NCBI GenBank assembly: GCA_963691705.1
Contig: OY829542.1
Span: 41,475,105 to 41,539,104 of the forward strand
DNA length: 64,000 nt
Direction of reading: 5' to 3'
Source of the DNA: Viola odorata
Lineage: Eukaryota; Streptophyta; Magnoliopsida; Malpighiales; Violaceae
Shown: one piece after another, positions 32,746 through 44,386 of the stretch
Numbering within the stretch: the stretch's first letter is position 1
Layout of the letters: every line of letters begins with the position of its first letter
The notes under the pieces: model-generated
Database searches by the model: none
What the model saw: only the letters and a program-made list of their open reading frames with translations
Told to the model about the DNA's origin: nothing
Position numbers and translations under genes: made by a program

Positions 32746-33663
32746 TCAGCTCTCGGGGTCTTTTCGTTTCCAGCCCGCTGCCTTGGCCTGGCGATAGCCT
32801 GCCTCGTTGATATGGGCAGAACTCTGTAGAAAGGCTTTCGCGACATCTTCGCCCTTGTACGCATCCACCCCATGAATTTCTTCGAAACACTTAACTAGAA
32901 CACGGGCGGTCTGTTCTGCATGCCACCAGCCCATATCGACTGACTCTTCCGCCAAAGCTGCCTTCTCCTTTTCTAAAGAGGACTTCTCATTCTCCAAAGC
33001 AGTCACTTTGGCCTGTTCCTCTGACAAAGTTGTTTCCAGAGCGGAATGCTGTTTCTGTAAATTGTGGTGAGCCAGCAGTATCTTGGAACGATCTGCCAAC
33101 ACCTTTTTCCTTTCATCTTGCTCCTTGGACAGCTCCGCCGAAACAGAACGGAGGGAAACAGTCTGATGCTTCACCTCCTCCGCCCAGTAGTGAAATTTCA
33201 TCATATTGGAGAAAAGGCTAGCACGGAAGGAGTTCACTTTGTCATCTTCCGCCTGGGAAAGGAAAGTTTCCCGTTCTGCAGATGAGGCCAGAATTTGAGA
33301 AGCCAGCAGGGCAGAAACCTCATCTGAACCATCGCCCCCGATGGCTGCCAAACCACGGGCACGGAAGTCGAACAACTCAACCTGATGGGTCACTTCGCCG
33401 AGCCCGTTTAACGGACAAAGATCCGCCACAAAATTGAAAGAGGTTCCGACTTCATTATAGCGTTGCCGCCAAGGAACGCTAGAGGGAACGAAAGCCAGAG
33501 GACCAGGGGCGCGAACCTGTGAAGAAGAACTGCCCGGGGGCAGGAAGGTACCATGAGGCTGATAGCCCGAAAGGTCCTGCAAGACGTCTTGATAGCCTAA
33601 AGAAGAGGAATAATGATGCACAGGCCCACCAAAGGAACTGGGCGAAGCACCAAAGGGAGCCAC
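32746..33663 (-). pseudogene. Antisense gene 1 of element C, C-terminal part only
   Basis: A 305-codon frame matches the C-terminal half of antisense gene 1 of B (14600-13680). It has the FGASP-SFGGP segment, the LAAIGGDGSD segment, a long Lys/Glu/Ala coiled coil and the AAGWKRKDPES tail. The N-terminal transposon-like domain and intron are gone: at about 33660 the sequence jumps directly to the end of antisense gene 4. The surviving frame has no stops, unlike its partner in B. Confidence 0.75.
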
Positions 33664-33668
33664 CGCTA

Positions 33669-34037
33669 TCAGGCGTCAGAGCCTGTGTCCTCGGGCACTT
33701 CAGGAAGATCCCTCAGGGAATCCATAACCAGAACTAGATCATGGGAAGTGGCTCTCATCCCCTTCAGGCAGCACCCCAACATGTCCTTACGCTGCTGCAG
33801 CATAGCGATCACCACTTGAATCCGAGAGATGGAGGCAGACAGCTTTGAAACACTCTCCAAAGGACTGAAGTCCTCCAGAGAGACGGCTCCCAGCCAGGAA
33901 TAGAGCGGAGTCAGCATCCCCTGCAGCTCCAGAATATCCTCAGAAGTCTTGACCAGCATGTTCTCCAGGAAACCGTCGTTGAGGTTCCTGAGTGAATGAC
34001 CCTTGGAGAGAAGAAAATTCTTGGTCAAATGATCCAT
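33669..34037 (-). CDS. Antisense gene 4 of element C, conserved helical protein
   Basis: This intact 122-residue frame starts at 34037 (MDHLTKNFLLSKGH) and ends TGSDA-stop. It matches gene 4 of B almost throughout, with a three-residue deletion near DGFLENML. The composition is helical, rich in Leu, Ser and Met, with no membrane segment or known motif. Its TATA box is at 34086-34095 on the minus strand. It is one of only two frames of the antisense cassette left in C, and the only complete one. No function can be assigned. Confidence 0.7.
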   Translation of the reverse strand: MDHLTKNFLLSKGHSLRNLNDGFLENMLVKTSEDILELQGMLTPLYSWLGAVSLEDFSPLESVSKLSASISRIQVVIAMLQQRKDMLGCCLKGMRATSHDLVLVMDSLRDLPEVPEDTGSDA

Positions 34038-34085
34038 GATGCTGACTGATAGAGATGAGGAGAACGTGGATGGAGAAAGTTCTCC

Positions 34086-34095
34086 GATTTATAGG
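34086..34095 (-). promoter_or_regulatory. TATA box of antisense gene 4 of C
   Basis: On the minus strand GAGCCTATAAATC lies about 50 bp upstream of the gene 4 ATG, as in B. Confidence 0.7.
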
Positions 34096-34311
34096 CTCCA
34101 CTGAAGGGAGGCCTTGGAAAAAGAAATTGAGGTCCTCAAAAGACGAGCCGTCCCGATATCCTCAAGGACTGATAAGCCTAGAACGGAAGAAAGGGGTAAC
34201 GGTCGCGATATAGATACTGGAAGGAGTACGAGGCAGAGTCTGAAAAAACGCCGAAAGACACGATATCACTGGTAGCCCTGACGCTAAAACCATAAGGTTA
34301 CCGGTATCCAC

Positions 34312-34460
34312 AGTATAAGGCCGCGTTGATGTCACCGATGGCCCTAGATGCATAAAACCGCGTTGGCATCACAGGCGTCTGGTGGTATGAAGCCGCGATA
34401 ACCATAAGGTAGCTGATGGCGTAAAGCCGCGTTGATACCGCTACTCTCTCGGGCGTAAAG
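34312..34460. repeat. Degenerate short repeats near the 3' end of C
   Basis: Imperfect units carrying TAAAACCGCGTTG, GAAGCCGCGATA and AAAGCCGCGTTGAT recur every 40-50 bp, as in B at 20880-21050. Confidence 0.6.
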
Positions 34461-34799
34461 AATAAATCGGGGCTCGTGTGACCTCAGACCTCTGTAAGTA
34501 TAAGGTTTGCTAACCTCTGTATAAGTATCTATCTCCTCTGTGTCTTTGCAGTACACTCGAAAGGACGATAGCCCCGAATATATGCCAGCCTAGGGCACGG
34601 CCTGGTTGAATATCCGTAATGACGCCACACGTAACCCAACAACGGTCCTTCTATGACTTGAACGAAGTGGAGACTTCATAAGCCCTATCGAGAGGCCAAG
34701 AAGATTAATATCGCCTCATGACCGAGCAGATCCCTATTCTAAGATATCAGACGTGGATAGCCCTTGGTGAACACTCGGGCTAGTTTTCAGTTGGGCTTA
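34461..34799. other. Untranslated 3' region of element C
   Basis: No coding content is seen. It ends with TTTTCAGTTGGGCTTA immediately before the 3' LTR, like B. Confidence 0.6.
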
Positions 34800-35327
34800 T
34801 GATAACAATTGGAATGCTCCTGACGGCAACATTGGGGCTACGGCATCAATCCCGGACAAGTTTCTGTACGCTTCCCTGAAATGCCAACCTATCGCCTGGG
34901 CCAGCGGAAATTTCCTAGGATGGTCGACTTCAGCGGGGGGGATCTCATGCGTCTTTACACGCACGGCGTCATCCCATCCTAGGAGACTGGAGAATATATC
35001 GCCCCTGATAGGCCTCACTCGATTATCGCCCGCGATGACGTACCTGATATCGCTCGAAACGATATCTTCAGATGATGTCTACCCCTATCGCTGTCAGGTA
35101 TCGCTAATTTCGGTCTATAAATACCCCCACGAATTCCAAACAGAAGGTAAGATCGAGATCATCTTGGAGAACCTCTACCATTCTGAAAACTCGAACTGAC
35201 TTAAGCATCGGAGTGTCTACGCCGGAGTTCCCCTCCGGCGCTTTGCAGGTACCTCCGACGCCGATCGCTTCCCATCCGACTAGCTGCTGCAGTCGTTTCC
35301 GACCAGAAGAGATCTCGGATCTTATCA
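34800..35327 (+). repeat. 3' LTR of element C
   Basis: This 528-bp LTR is nearly identical to the 5' LTR. The differences I see are one G fewer in the G run near 34940, a T for C at about 35228 and a T for C at about 35293. Confidence 0.97.
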
Positions 35328-35332
35328 CCAAG

Positions 35333-36050
35333 TGTGAGAGTTGGAGTTTCGAGTTCGAAAGGGATTATAACGGAATATAGTGTGGTAAACATAGATTGGA
35401 GACAGTAACGTTTTCTTTTGGGCTTCTAATAATATATTATGGAATCAGAAGGACATTGTAGTCTTTTATCTCAATATTGACTGGTCAACGTATAGCCACG
35501 TAGGCAGGGTAAATGTTATATTGACTAGTTAGTACCGAAATTGTATGGAAACCGGTACTAGCATAAGAAGACTGGTACCATTTGGGAGGTAACGGATAGT
35601 AAGCTAGCGACTTACCGGGAGGATCCAGATCCTAGAAGAGGATATTAAGGTAATATCCATAGAGTTTATTACTGGTAGTTGAGTACCGGCGACCATAATG
35701 ATACCTTAGTTAATGGCTCGTAATGGTTTCTGGGTAACCGTTACGTGCATTATGAACTGAGGTAATGGCTCCATTGATGCCATTGATTGTCTTCATTAAC
35801 GCCAGTACAACAATCAGCCTGTTGGCTTATAAATAGCATGGTAAAGGAAGGTAAGCACATATACACACACACAGACAGTTATTATCCTTACCCTCTTGCT
35901 ATTATAAACATACAGAAAACTAACTTGACTGTCGGAGAGTCTACGCCGAAGATTTCCTCCGGCGCATTGCAGGTAACGCGAAGTTAAACTTGAAGATACA
36001 TCAACAGATGCAGTTACCAAAGAGTCCTACCCCGCTCGGGACAAATATCA
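35333..36050 (+). mobile_element. Element D resumed after C, ending in its 3' LTR
   Basis: After the CCAAG duplication the sequence of D continues for about 90 bp and then enters an LTR at about 35427, preceded by TTTTGGGCTTC, the same kind of pre-LTR block as in B and C. It therefore completes the 3' end of the element whose antisense gene is at 22579-24774. Confidence 0.75.
35427..36050 (+). repeat. 3' LTR of element D
   Basis: The LTR begins TAATAAT, probably from TGATAA by one transition, and ends AAATATCA. It shares the block GAGTCTACGCCGAAG with the hairpin region of B and C, and the arms at 35944-35951 and 35957-35964 pair with one mismatch. A TATAAATA box is at about 35827-35834. No second copy exists in the window, so the limits rest on similarity to B and C. 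Confidence 0.7.
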
Positions 36051-36186
36051 CTAATATACATAGTGGATTTACTTACCATATAAGCAAAGATGTAAAGAAG
36101 TATCAGAAAACTGAAACCTGTTATGTAAAAAAATAAATGAAATACGTAAATGAGGAGTTTTGGTAGGGATGAAAATGTTTCAATGC

Positions 36187-37715
36187 TGATAGTGTATGTC
36201 TAGAGCATGCTTTTCTTCTTCTTTTTGGCCTTTTCGTGGGCACGATACTACTGAATTGCGTCTATTTCTATCTTTATTGTAGATCAGTGCTAAAAGGAGG
36301 AAATGAATGAAAACATGCATATTTGGATTGATTTCTTGGGAGCTCGAAGCATCAAGGCCCAGAAGATCGAAGTGTCGTCGTGCCCTCAACGCTAACCAAA
36401 CCAGAGAGCAGTCCTCGTACCTACGACGCTTCTGCATCAATTCTTAATTGAAACCTAGAGAAATAGATTGCCAAAGACTCCCACGGGATTCCTTGCGATC
36501 AGAGAGCCCCAAGCACTTCCAAAGGATTCCAGAATATTCCTCCTGAAGGACATGTGTTGTCACTCTCTCCCCTTAGCTATTTTTGTCCCCTAGTGGGTTG
36601 TTAGAGTATTTAAGCTAGGTTTTAGGTTTTTTTATGAGGAGGCTGACATTACATTACTCTCACCTCTACCTTAATTGTAGGGATTTTGTTGTCTCCCATT
36701 TATTAGTAGCAGCAGCGCTGCCAGCTTGTAAGAGCAAGGAGAAAACATTGATTTCCCCACCAGTTTTATCTAATACACTCTCTTTTCTTTATCTCTTTAG
36801 TTTATTTATGTTATTTGTTGTTTATACCTACTGTTTGTATTTGATCATGAGTAGCTAAGCCTTCATCTTCTTAATAAAGGGTGTTTAAAGGGTTACAAGG
36901 ATTAGTTAAGAGGCCTAAATCTGTTTATTACATCTTTATTGCCATATTCGTATGTTTGCCACTTTCTTGTTATTTTCATCTAGATATGAAGGGCTTGATC
37001 AACTTTTAGTATTTCTTTGTGATTGCAATCATCCTAATGGTATTTATGTAGAGCTATTATAGTAGAGCAGTCTCGTCTATCTAGGGCAAGCAGACGACTT
37101 GGGCGTTACCACGAGTCTGACAAGCTGAGAGGTATCATCCCCTAGATGTGTCTTACCTCTGCTTCATGGGCGTTTTGAGTATTGCCTCCCCGCACTCATG
37201 CCTAGGGGGACGACGAAACATCAAGGCTACCTCATATGTGGAAACGGGGGGTAGCTCCTCTTAAGAAGGTAAGTAGGGGTTTACGTGGAAACGTGGCCCC
37301 TATAGCACGTCTATGGCATGAAGACGGAATATCTTTGAGCCGATGATTAACTAGTCCTGCATGCAACCTGAGAACACCCCTTGCTAAGATCTTGTCTCAC
37401 CTTATTTAATACCTTTATCTATAATCATATCTTCCTTTGTTATGGTTCCCTTGATTATTCTTTACTTTCATGCCCTCGATATATACTTTTAATTAATTGT
37501 TTTGTTAGCAACCGATTCTGTGATAGATTGACTAGAGCAATCGACAAAAAACCCCCCTTGAGTTACCATTTTTATTTGTTTGCATTCGCTACTATCATAC
37601 ATTTAAAGTGAGCTTTTATCCCTCAATCTTTGTGGTTCGACCCTGTCTTGCCCTTTACACATTTTAAACTGTGCAATTAGGCATCAGGAAATATATTACA
37701 TTTGAGTGACGATCA
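36187..37715 (+). repeat. 5' LTR of element E
   Basis: This LTR of about 1.53 kb begins TGATAGTGTATG and ends GACGATCA. It contains a segment of about 100 bp (36655-36755) absent from the 3' LTR and lacks a short segment present there (about 48763-48800). Confidence 0.95.
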
Positions 37716-37720
37716 AATTT

Positions 37721-37740
37721 TGGCGTCGTTGCAGGGGATT
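37721..37740 (+). other. Primer binding site of element E, tRNA-Asp type
   Basis: TGGCGTCGTTGC followed by AGGGGATT starts five bases after the LTR. From memory of plant tRNA-Asp it matches the 3' end complement with about two or three mismatches. Confidence 0.7.
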
Positions 37741-37770
37741 GAACGGAACTACTTTCTCCCTTTCATTTGT

Positions 37771-40700
37771 ATGACCAGGAGATCTGCTCCGGACCTATTA
37801 CCACCCAATCTTGAACTTACTATAACGAAAAGAATACTTCAAAGGCAAGCCAGGAGACCAGCTATTAATCGTAGAGGAATCCATAATCCTGCCCTAAACA
37901 GAAATCCTTCCAATCTGGATAATCTCGACCGTCTCTTTCTTGAAGGATTCCCTTTCTTTCATCCAGACCTCAACAACGTTGAGTTTGTCAACCCTGTTAT
38001 ACCCAACATGGAAGATCCACCTCCACAACCTCCTCGAGGGCCCGAAGCCCCTAACAACCAAACTATAGAAGATCTTAATGCTGCCCCTGAAACACCGAGC
38101 AGTTGCATTGAATGGCCTGCAGTTGCTCATGATTGGACACTCAAGTCCGCGGTCATGCATCATCTCCCCATTTTTCGTGGTATTGCCAAGGAAAATTCGC
38201 ATAGGCACCTCCAACAATTGCATTCTATTTGTGAAGCTATGAAGCCCACAAACGTTAGTATAAAGCAAGCTAAGCTTCTTGCATTCATGTGGTCCCTCAA
38301 GGATGACGCCCTTGAATGGTTCTATGATCTCCCTCCTAGATCCATTCATTATGGGGCCGAAATGTCAAAGGCCTTCACGGATAAGTATTATCCGACGTCC
38401 ATGGCCATGGTTACTCGCAAGCAATTGGTCTCTATTCTTCAAAAGGAGACAGAAAATCTCGACCATTATTATTAACGCTTCAAGAAGATGCAAGCGTTAT
38501 GCCCTTCTCACAACCTGACTGAGCATGCCCTCATCTAGTATTTTTGTGAAGGTTTGCGGGTGCATGATAAGGCCTTGCTGAATACAGCTAGTGGCGGTTC
38601 CATATGTGCTCTCACTCCATTTGCTGCCAAAGCTATCATGGAGCTCATGGCAAAGAACGCTACCCCTACAAGTAGCAACAACAACGATCAAGGTGCCCAA
38701 GTGGCTGCAATGCAAAACCAGTTGACTGCTATCTCAGGCATGCTCTAGAATATGAATGCAGCCCAGTCTGCCCAGGTCAAGGCTTATCAGATATGCAATT
38801 TTTTAGATCACCCTACGGACGCATGTCCCTTCATTCCAGATGAAATAGTCGTCAATGCCGCGGGAGTCCAAGTAAATGCCATGGGCAACTATAACCAAGC
38901 CCCGTATGGCCAGAACTATAACCAAAGGTGGAGACAGCCGAATCCTGGTTGGGGTAACAACGCTCAGTCATCCGGCCCTAGTGGACAACCACAACAACAT
39001 CCGTATGGTAACCACCCACCGTCTCTCAACATGTAAAATTTTGAACCTCGACCAACATACAATCAATATCAGCGCCACCCCCCTCAAGACTAGACCTTTA
39101 CAGTCCCACCAATTCCTGACCCCGAACAGCAAAAGAAGATCAATGACCTAGAGAAACAAATGAGTATCATGATAGTGGAAATGAAAGAGTTGAAAAACTA
39201 GGGTAGATTTCCAAGGCAAACAGAAAATAACCCAAAACACAACATTTGTGCCATAACCCTTCGAAGCGGCACGACCATGACCCCTCTGTTACATCTAGGC
39301 CTCGACATTGAAAATTATCCAGAATCTAAGCTCATGCCCAAGAAGAAAAACCCAAAACAGCCTAAACTTTCAGAGGTCATGGAAGACCGAATTCGCTCTC
39401 CAAGAGGCTCCCCACGGAATGATCCAAACCCACCTGAGTTTACCCAAGAGTATATTCACAAGATTCTTGAACCTCCTTTGCCTCAACGACTAGTCAAACC
39501 AAAAAAAGAAACAGAGGATCGCGAGATCTTTGATATGTTTAGCAAGGTGATCGTCAACATTCCCCTTCTACAGGTAGTCAAGAACGTGCCTAGATATGCT
39601 AAATTCCTGAAACAATTATGCACAAACAAGTGCAAATTAGCAGGTGTCAACAAGATAAGTGTGGGCATTAACGCTTTTACCCATATACAGCGGAATATTC
39701 CTCCCAAATGCAAAGATCAAGGGATGTTCATTATTCCCTGCAAGATTGGCACCGTCGACATTGGAAAAGCCATGTGCGATCTGGGAGCAGGCATAAATGT
39801 CATGCCCTTGACAATTTATAACAGTCTTGGCCTCAAACCTCTTAAAACCACCAGGCTTGCCATCCAACTGGCCGATCGCTCAGTTGTTTACCCTGAGGGC
39901 GTTATCGAAGACGTCTTGGCTCAAGTGGGTGACTTTCTATTTCCAGCAGACTTCTACGTCATCGCCATAGAAAATGCAGATTCAACTAAATCATTAGATG
40001 TACTTCTAGGGCGACCATTCCTGGCCACTGCCCGGGCCAAGATCGATGTCCATGATGCTACCATCTCCCTCGAATTCGATTGCGAGATCATTAAATTCAA
40101 CATGATGGAATCCAGGCGACATTCTTTTGAATTCTCTAGTGTCAATTATGTTGATTTAATTGATCCTTTTGTTGATAAGGTTGATGAATTAAATTCTACA
40201 GATCCTTTACAATTTACCTTGGACAGGAGTCTCACACCACCTTAAGTGGATGTCTTGACCTCGACAACCGTTACTCTGCTAAAATTGAATTCAGTCGTCG
40301 CAGCTCTAGAGGAGTGTGCCATTATCCAATATGGTCAAACTGTCACCATCTATTGAGCAGGCTCCTGCCCTCGATCTGAAACTTTTGCCCTTTCATCTCA
40401 AATATGTTTATCTTGGCGTCAACGACTCCCTTCCCGTTATCATCACTAATAAGCTCAATGATTCTGAAGAAATCCAGTTGATCTCCTTGTTGAAGGAATT
40501 TAAACAAGCCATAGGCTGGACTATCGTAGATATCAAGGGCTTGTTGCCAGCTTTGTGCACTCATCGAATCCATCTAGAGGACACTAGCAAAATAGTCTGT
40601 CAGCCTCAGTGTAGACTGAATCCACCCATGATGGAAGTACTAAAAAATGAGATATTGAAGTTGTTATATACAGGTGTCATCTATCCCATCTCAGATATCC

Positions 40701-43078
40701 CCTAGGTAAGCCTTGTTCAAGTCGTGCCCAAGAAAATCAATATAACTATCACCATTGGGCAAGACTGTGAAACCATCCCAACATGAATTCAGAATGGGTG
40801 TCGAGTTTGTATTGATTATTGTCGTTTGAATGCGGCCGCCAGGAAAGATCACTTCCCTCTTCCCTTCATAGATCAGATGCTGGAACGTCTCACAGGCAAG
40901 ACTCACTATTGTTGTCTAGATGGATATTCTGGGTTCCATCAGATTCCTGTTGCCCCCAAAGACCAGGAGAAGACCACTTTCACAAGCCCCTTTGGCACTT
41001 TTACCTACTGGCGTATGCCCTTCGGCCTCTGTAATGCCCCCGCCATATTTCAACGGTGCATGTTGAGTATTTTTTCAAAACTTGTTGAGGACGGTATCGA
41101 GGTCTTTATGGATGACTTCACGGTCTATGGCAACTCCTTTTCAGAATGTATGTCTAATTTGAAGAGATGCTTACAAAAATGCATAGAGACTAACCTCGTA
41201 TTGAATTTCGAGAAATGCCATTTTATGGTGGATCGAGGGCTGATACTTGGTCATATCATCTCCAGCAAGGGTATAGAGGTGGACAAAGCGAAAATTGAAG
41301 TAATCGAGACCTTGCTCTATCCCACCAGCGTCCGTGATGTGCGCTCCTTTCTTGGGCACGCGGGCTTCTATCGGAGATTTATTAAGGATTTCTCAAAAAT
41401 CGCCCAGCCCATGTGCCGTTTATTACAAAAGGATGTTGAATTTGATTTCGATGAAGGTTGTCAAGTCGCTTTTGATACTCTCAAGAATAAGCTCATCTCT
41501 GCGCCTATCATTCGTGCCCCCGACTGGTCACTTCCATTCAAGATCATGTGCGACGCGAGCAACCAAGCTCTACCCTCAGATGTTTACTCAAGAAAGCGGA
41601 CACAAAGCCTCATCTCATCCCCTGGATTTTATTGCTCTAGGAATTCGACATCATGATCAAAGACAAAAAGGGCTCGGAAAATTCGGTAGCCAATCACTTG
41701 AGCAAGCTCCAGACCCAAAAAGATGATTCGTTAATTCCTATCAGGGATACCTTCCCAGACGAGAAATTATGTCTGGCCCACGCTGTCCAATTCCCATGGT
41801 TCTCCGACATTGTCAATTTTTGTGCTACTGGCTCCTACCCCGCCGATGCCTCTCCCTTCGAACGTATCCGGATCAGGAAGTAGTCCAAATATTACATTTG
41901 GGATAGCTCATACTTGTGGAAGCATTGTTCATATCAAATCATCTGTCGTTGCATGACTATGGATTAAGTGCCCTCAATCTTGAAATTCTGTCATTCATCA
42001 ATAGAAGAGGGTCATTTTGCTTCTAAAAAGACCACTTTGAAGGTTTTTGAGGTTGGTTTCTACTGGTCATCCATTTTTAAGGACAGTTATCTCTTTTGTG
42101 CTTCGTACCCTCGATGTCAATTTATGGGCAATATTGGGGCAAGGAATCAAATGCCCCTAACCAACATCATCTCATGAGAAATTTTTGATATTTGGGGTAT
42201 TTGACTTCATAGGTCCCTTCCCGAATTCTTTCGGCAATATCTACATTCTTCTTGTCGTAGACTATGTCTCCAAGTGGATCGAAGCTAAGACAACTCGAAC
42301 GGATGATTCTAAAGTGGTGGTAGATTTCCTACGCACTCATATCTTCATAAGATTTCGTACCCCTTGAGCCCTGATTAGTGATTGTGGCACTCACTTTTGT
42401 AATCGTGTCGTGACCTCGCTCCTGAACAAATATGGGGTCCATCATCAAGTTTCTACAGCTTATCATCCCCAAAAAAATGGTCAAGCAGAAGTTTCCAACC
42501 GTGAGATCAAGTCTATACACGAGAAGACAGTCAACCAATCTCGCAAAGATTAGAGTTTGAAACTTAACGACGCCCTGTGGGCCTATCGTACTGCATTCAA
42601 AACCCTGATAGGTTGTTTATGGGAAACCATGCCACCTACCAGTTGAGATAGAACACAAGGCTTTCTAGGCTATTCGAAACGTCAACATGGATCTTGGGCA
42701 TGCCGGTCAGCACCGCCGCCTACAGATTCAGGAATTATAAGAATTGAGGAACGATGCCTACGAAAATGCTTTGATCTACAAGGGCAAGACAAAAGCCCAT
42801 CACGATAAGCAGCTTCTTCCTAAATCTTTTATTGTTGGCTAGAAAGTATTATTGTACAACTCTCGTCTTCGCCTTTTTGTAGGAAAGCTGAAATCTAAGT
42901 GGTCGGGACCATTCATAATCAGAGAAATTTTCGATCATGGAGCCTTTGAAATCCAGAACCCGGACACGGGTATTATTTTTAAAGTGAATGGCCACAGGTT
43001 AAAGCCATTTTATGATGGATTCAAACCCTCCACCTTAGAGGAGATGGCGGTGGTTAACCCACCCGTCATGCCCTAGAC
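37771..43078 (+). pseudogene. Gag-pol of Athila element E, decayed
   Basis: Gag begins at MTRRSAPDLLPP (37771) and runs to about 39250 with stops near 38473, 38537, 38747 and 39034. A zinc-binding-like CNFLDHPTDACP segment near 38793 has lost its first Cys. Protease (39277-40245) has CDLGAGINVMP. RT (40700-41500) has the FMDD motif near 41107. RNase H is reduced to MCDASN, joined directly to a much later segment near 41570-41600. Integrase (about 41880-43078) shows HHCC remnants, VVDYVSKW, SDCGTHF and a C-terminal SGPF module, with stops near 41965, 42176, 42365 and 42553. It encodes no functional polyprotein. Confidence 0.9.
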
Positions 43079-43721
43079 AGCCAACTCCACGTCTAGGCCT
43101 CGACGTTAAAAGAGACCATGACGGGAAGCATGCCCGTCCCACTTCTCTATCTCTTTATTGTCTTTTGTTTCATTCCAGAACATTCCCATTTTTTGCTTTT
43201 CCTTTCTAGTTTTAATTTCTTTATTTTAATTTTTCTTTAATTATTTTAGATTTCCTTTTCTTATTTTAGTTGGCGTGTTGGTTTATTTACTTTTTATTTT
43301 ATTTCAAATAAAAACATCCCAACAAGATTGGTCCATATTAGCGACAACAATAATCTGTGAAAATATATCTTTTTTGGTTATTTTAATTTTTGGTCAAAAT
43401 TCAAATTGGTGCAAACTGAAAATGACTTTCATTCCCACCAAAAAGAAAGAAAAGGGCAAAATTGACCACCAATTTAATTTTAAAAGTTCAATCACACTCC
43501 CTTTGTTTTCATTGTTAGTTAATTATCCAAGTGGATGAGTTTTGGATTAAAGACTTGTTTGGTTTAGTAGATAACAACTTGTTTGCTATAAAGAAATAAT
43601 GCGTATATCCACCGACTAGACTGCATCGGAGGAGAGGAAGAACCTTTTTTTTATATACATAAATCACCTATGAAAATGTATCATAGTGTTAATATAGATT
43701 AATATTTTCACAAAAAAATTA
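43079..43721. other. Non-coding AT-rich spacer of element E
   Basis: This lies after the integrase stop. It contains T-rich stretches (43190-43310) and no recognisable coding content. Confidence 0.6.
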
Positions 43722-43931
43722 CTCCCTCCGATCTTTATTAAATGTCGCTCACGCATATTGAGGAGGTCAGATGACGCACTATTTGACTCCAAAAAATTTC
43801 GTATTTTTTTCGAACGTACGTAAAGGATTAATTTACATCTAAAAAAAAAATCATAATTTTTCGACGTCAAATAGTGCGTCATCTAACCTCCTCGATATGC
43901 GCGAGCGACGTTTAATAAAGACCGAAGGGAG
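43722..43931. mobile_element. Stowaway-like MITE inside element E
   Basis: The 210-bp element starts CTCCCTCCG and ends in its complement form CGAAGGGAG. It is flanked by TA on both sides (43720-43721 and 43932-43933). The two arms are complementary for about 70 bp with few mismatches, giving an almost complete foldback. The terminal sequence matches the CTCCCTCCG(T) ends of Stowaway (Tc1/mariner-related) MITEs. No coding capacity. Confidence 0.92.
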
Positions 43932-43933
43932 TA

Positions 43934-44386
43934 AAAATTAACATCTAGAGGTAATTTCCCAAACAGCTCTCAGAATACTTAGACAAGAAACGGTAGATCG
44001 ATGACGTTACTTATATAGATAAGGTAAGGTAGCAATAAATAACTGATAATTAAAGTATGGTTCTTGATTAATATCTCGATATTCTATTTTATGTACTTTA
44101 TAGAATTACAACTATATATAAATTTACAATTATTTAATATAATTAAACAAACAATAAGCTATACATCAATTCACATTTTATTTTATTTTATGCTCAGGCT
44201 CGTTGCTTCTCTCTCCCCAATACGCCACGTCATCACCAACTGAAAAACAGCAAGCCCTCATTAATAAGGGCTAAGCTATTTGTGTCAGACGCCAAATCCC
44301 AACAACTCTCTCTCACACGCTCCCTCTCCATCTTCTCTCACTCCAACCGTCTCCATCTTCACTCAAACACCCAATCACCGTGAATA
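43934..44386. other. AT-rich stretch upstream of the env-like region of E
   Basis: No gene is seen. A C/T-rich leader (about 44300-44370) directly precedes the env-like frame. Confidence 0.5.

Larger units (their letters stand above)
25158..35327 (+). mobile_element. Young Tat-lineage Ty3/gypsy retrotransposon C (10.2 kb), inserted in D
   Basis: LTRs at 25158-25686 and 34800-35327 differ by only two substitutions and one base in a G run. The insertion is flanked by a perfect 5-bp duplication, CCAAG (25153-25157 and 35328-35332). Inside are a primer binding site, a single gag-pol frame with one stop codon, a hairpin array, a truncated antisense gene 1 and an intact antisense gene 4. It is the shorter relative of B: the region corresponding to about 14579-20222 of B is missing. 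Confidence 0.97.

Noticed and set aside
35427..36050. Treating this LTR as part of element C or E
   Set aside because: The target duplications of C and E exclude it, and its pre-LTR block and hairpin fit a separate Tat-type element D.
37381..37611. Short frames in the LTRs of E (also 49133-49318)
   Set aside because: They lie inside LTRs, are not conserved in reading frame between the two copies and have no known counterpart.
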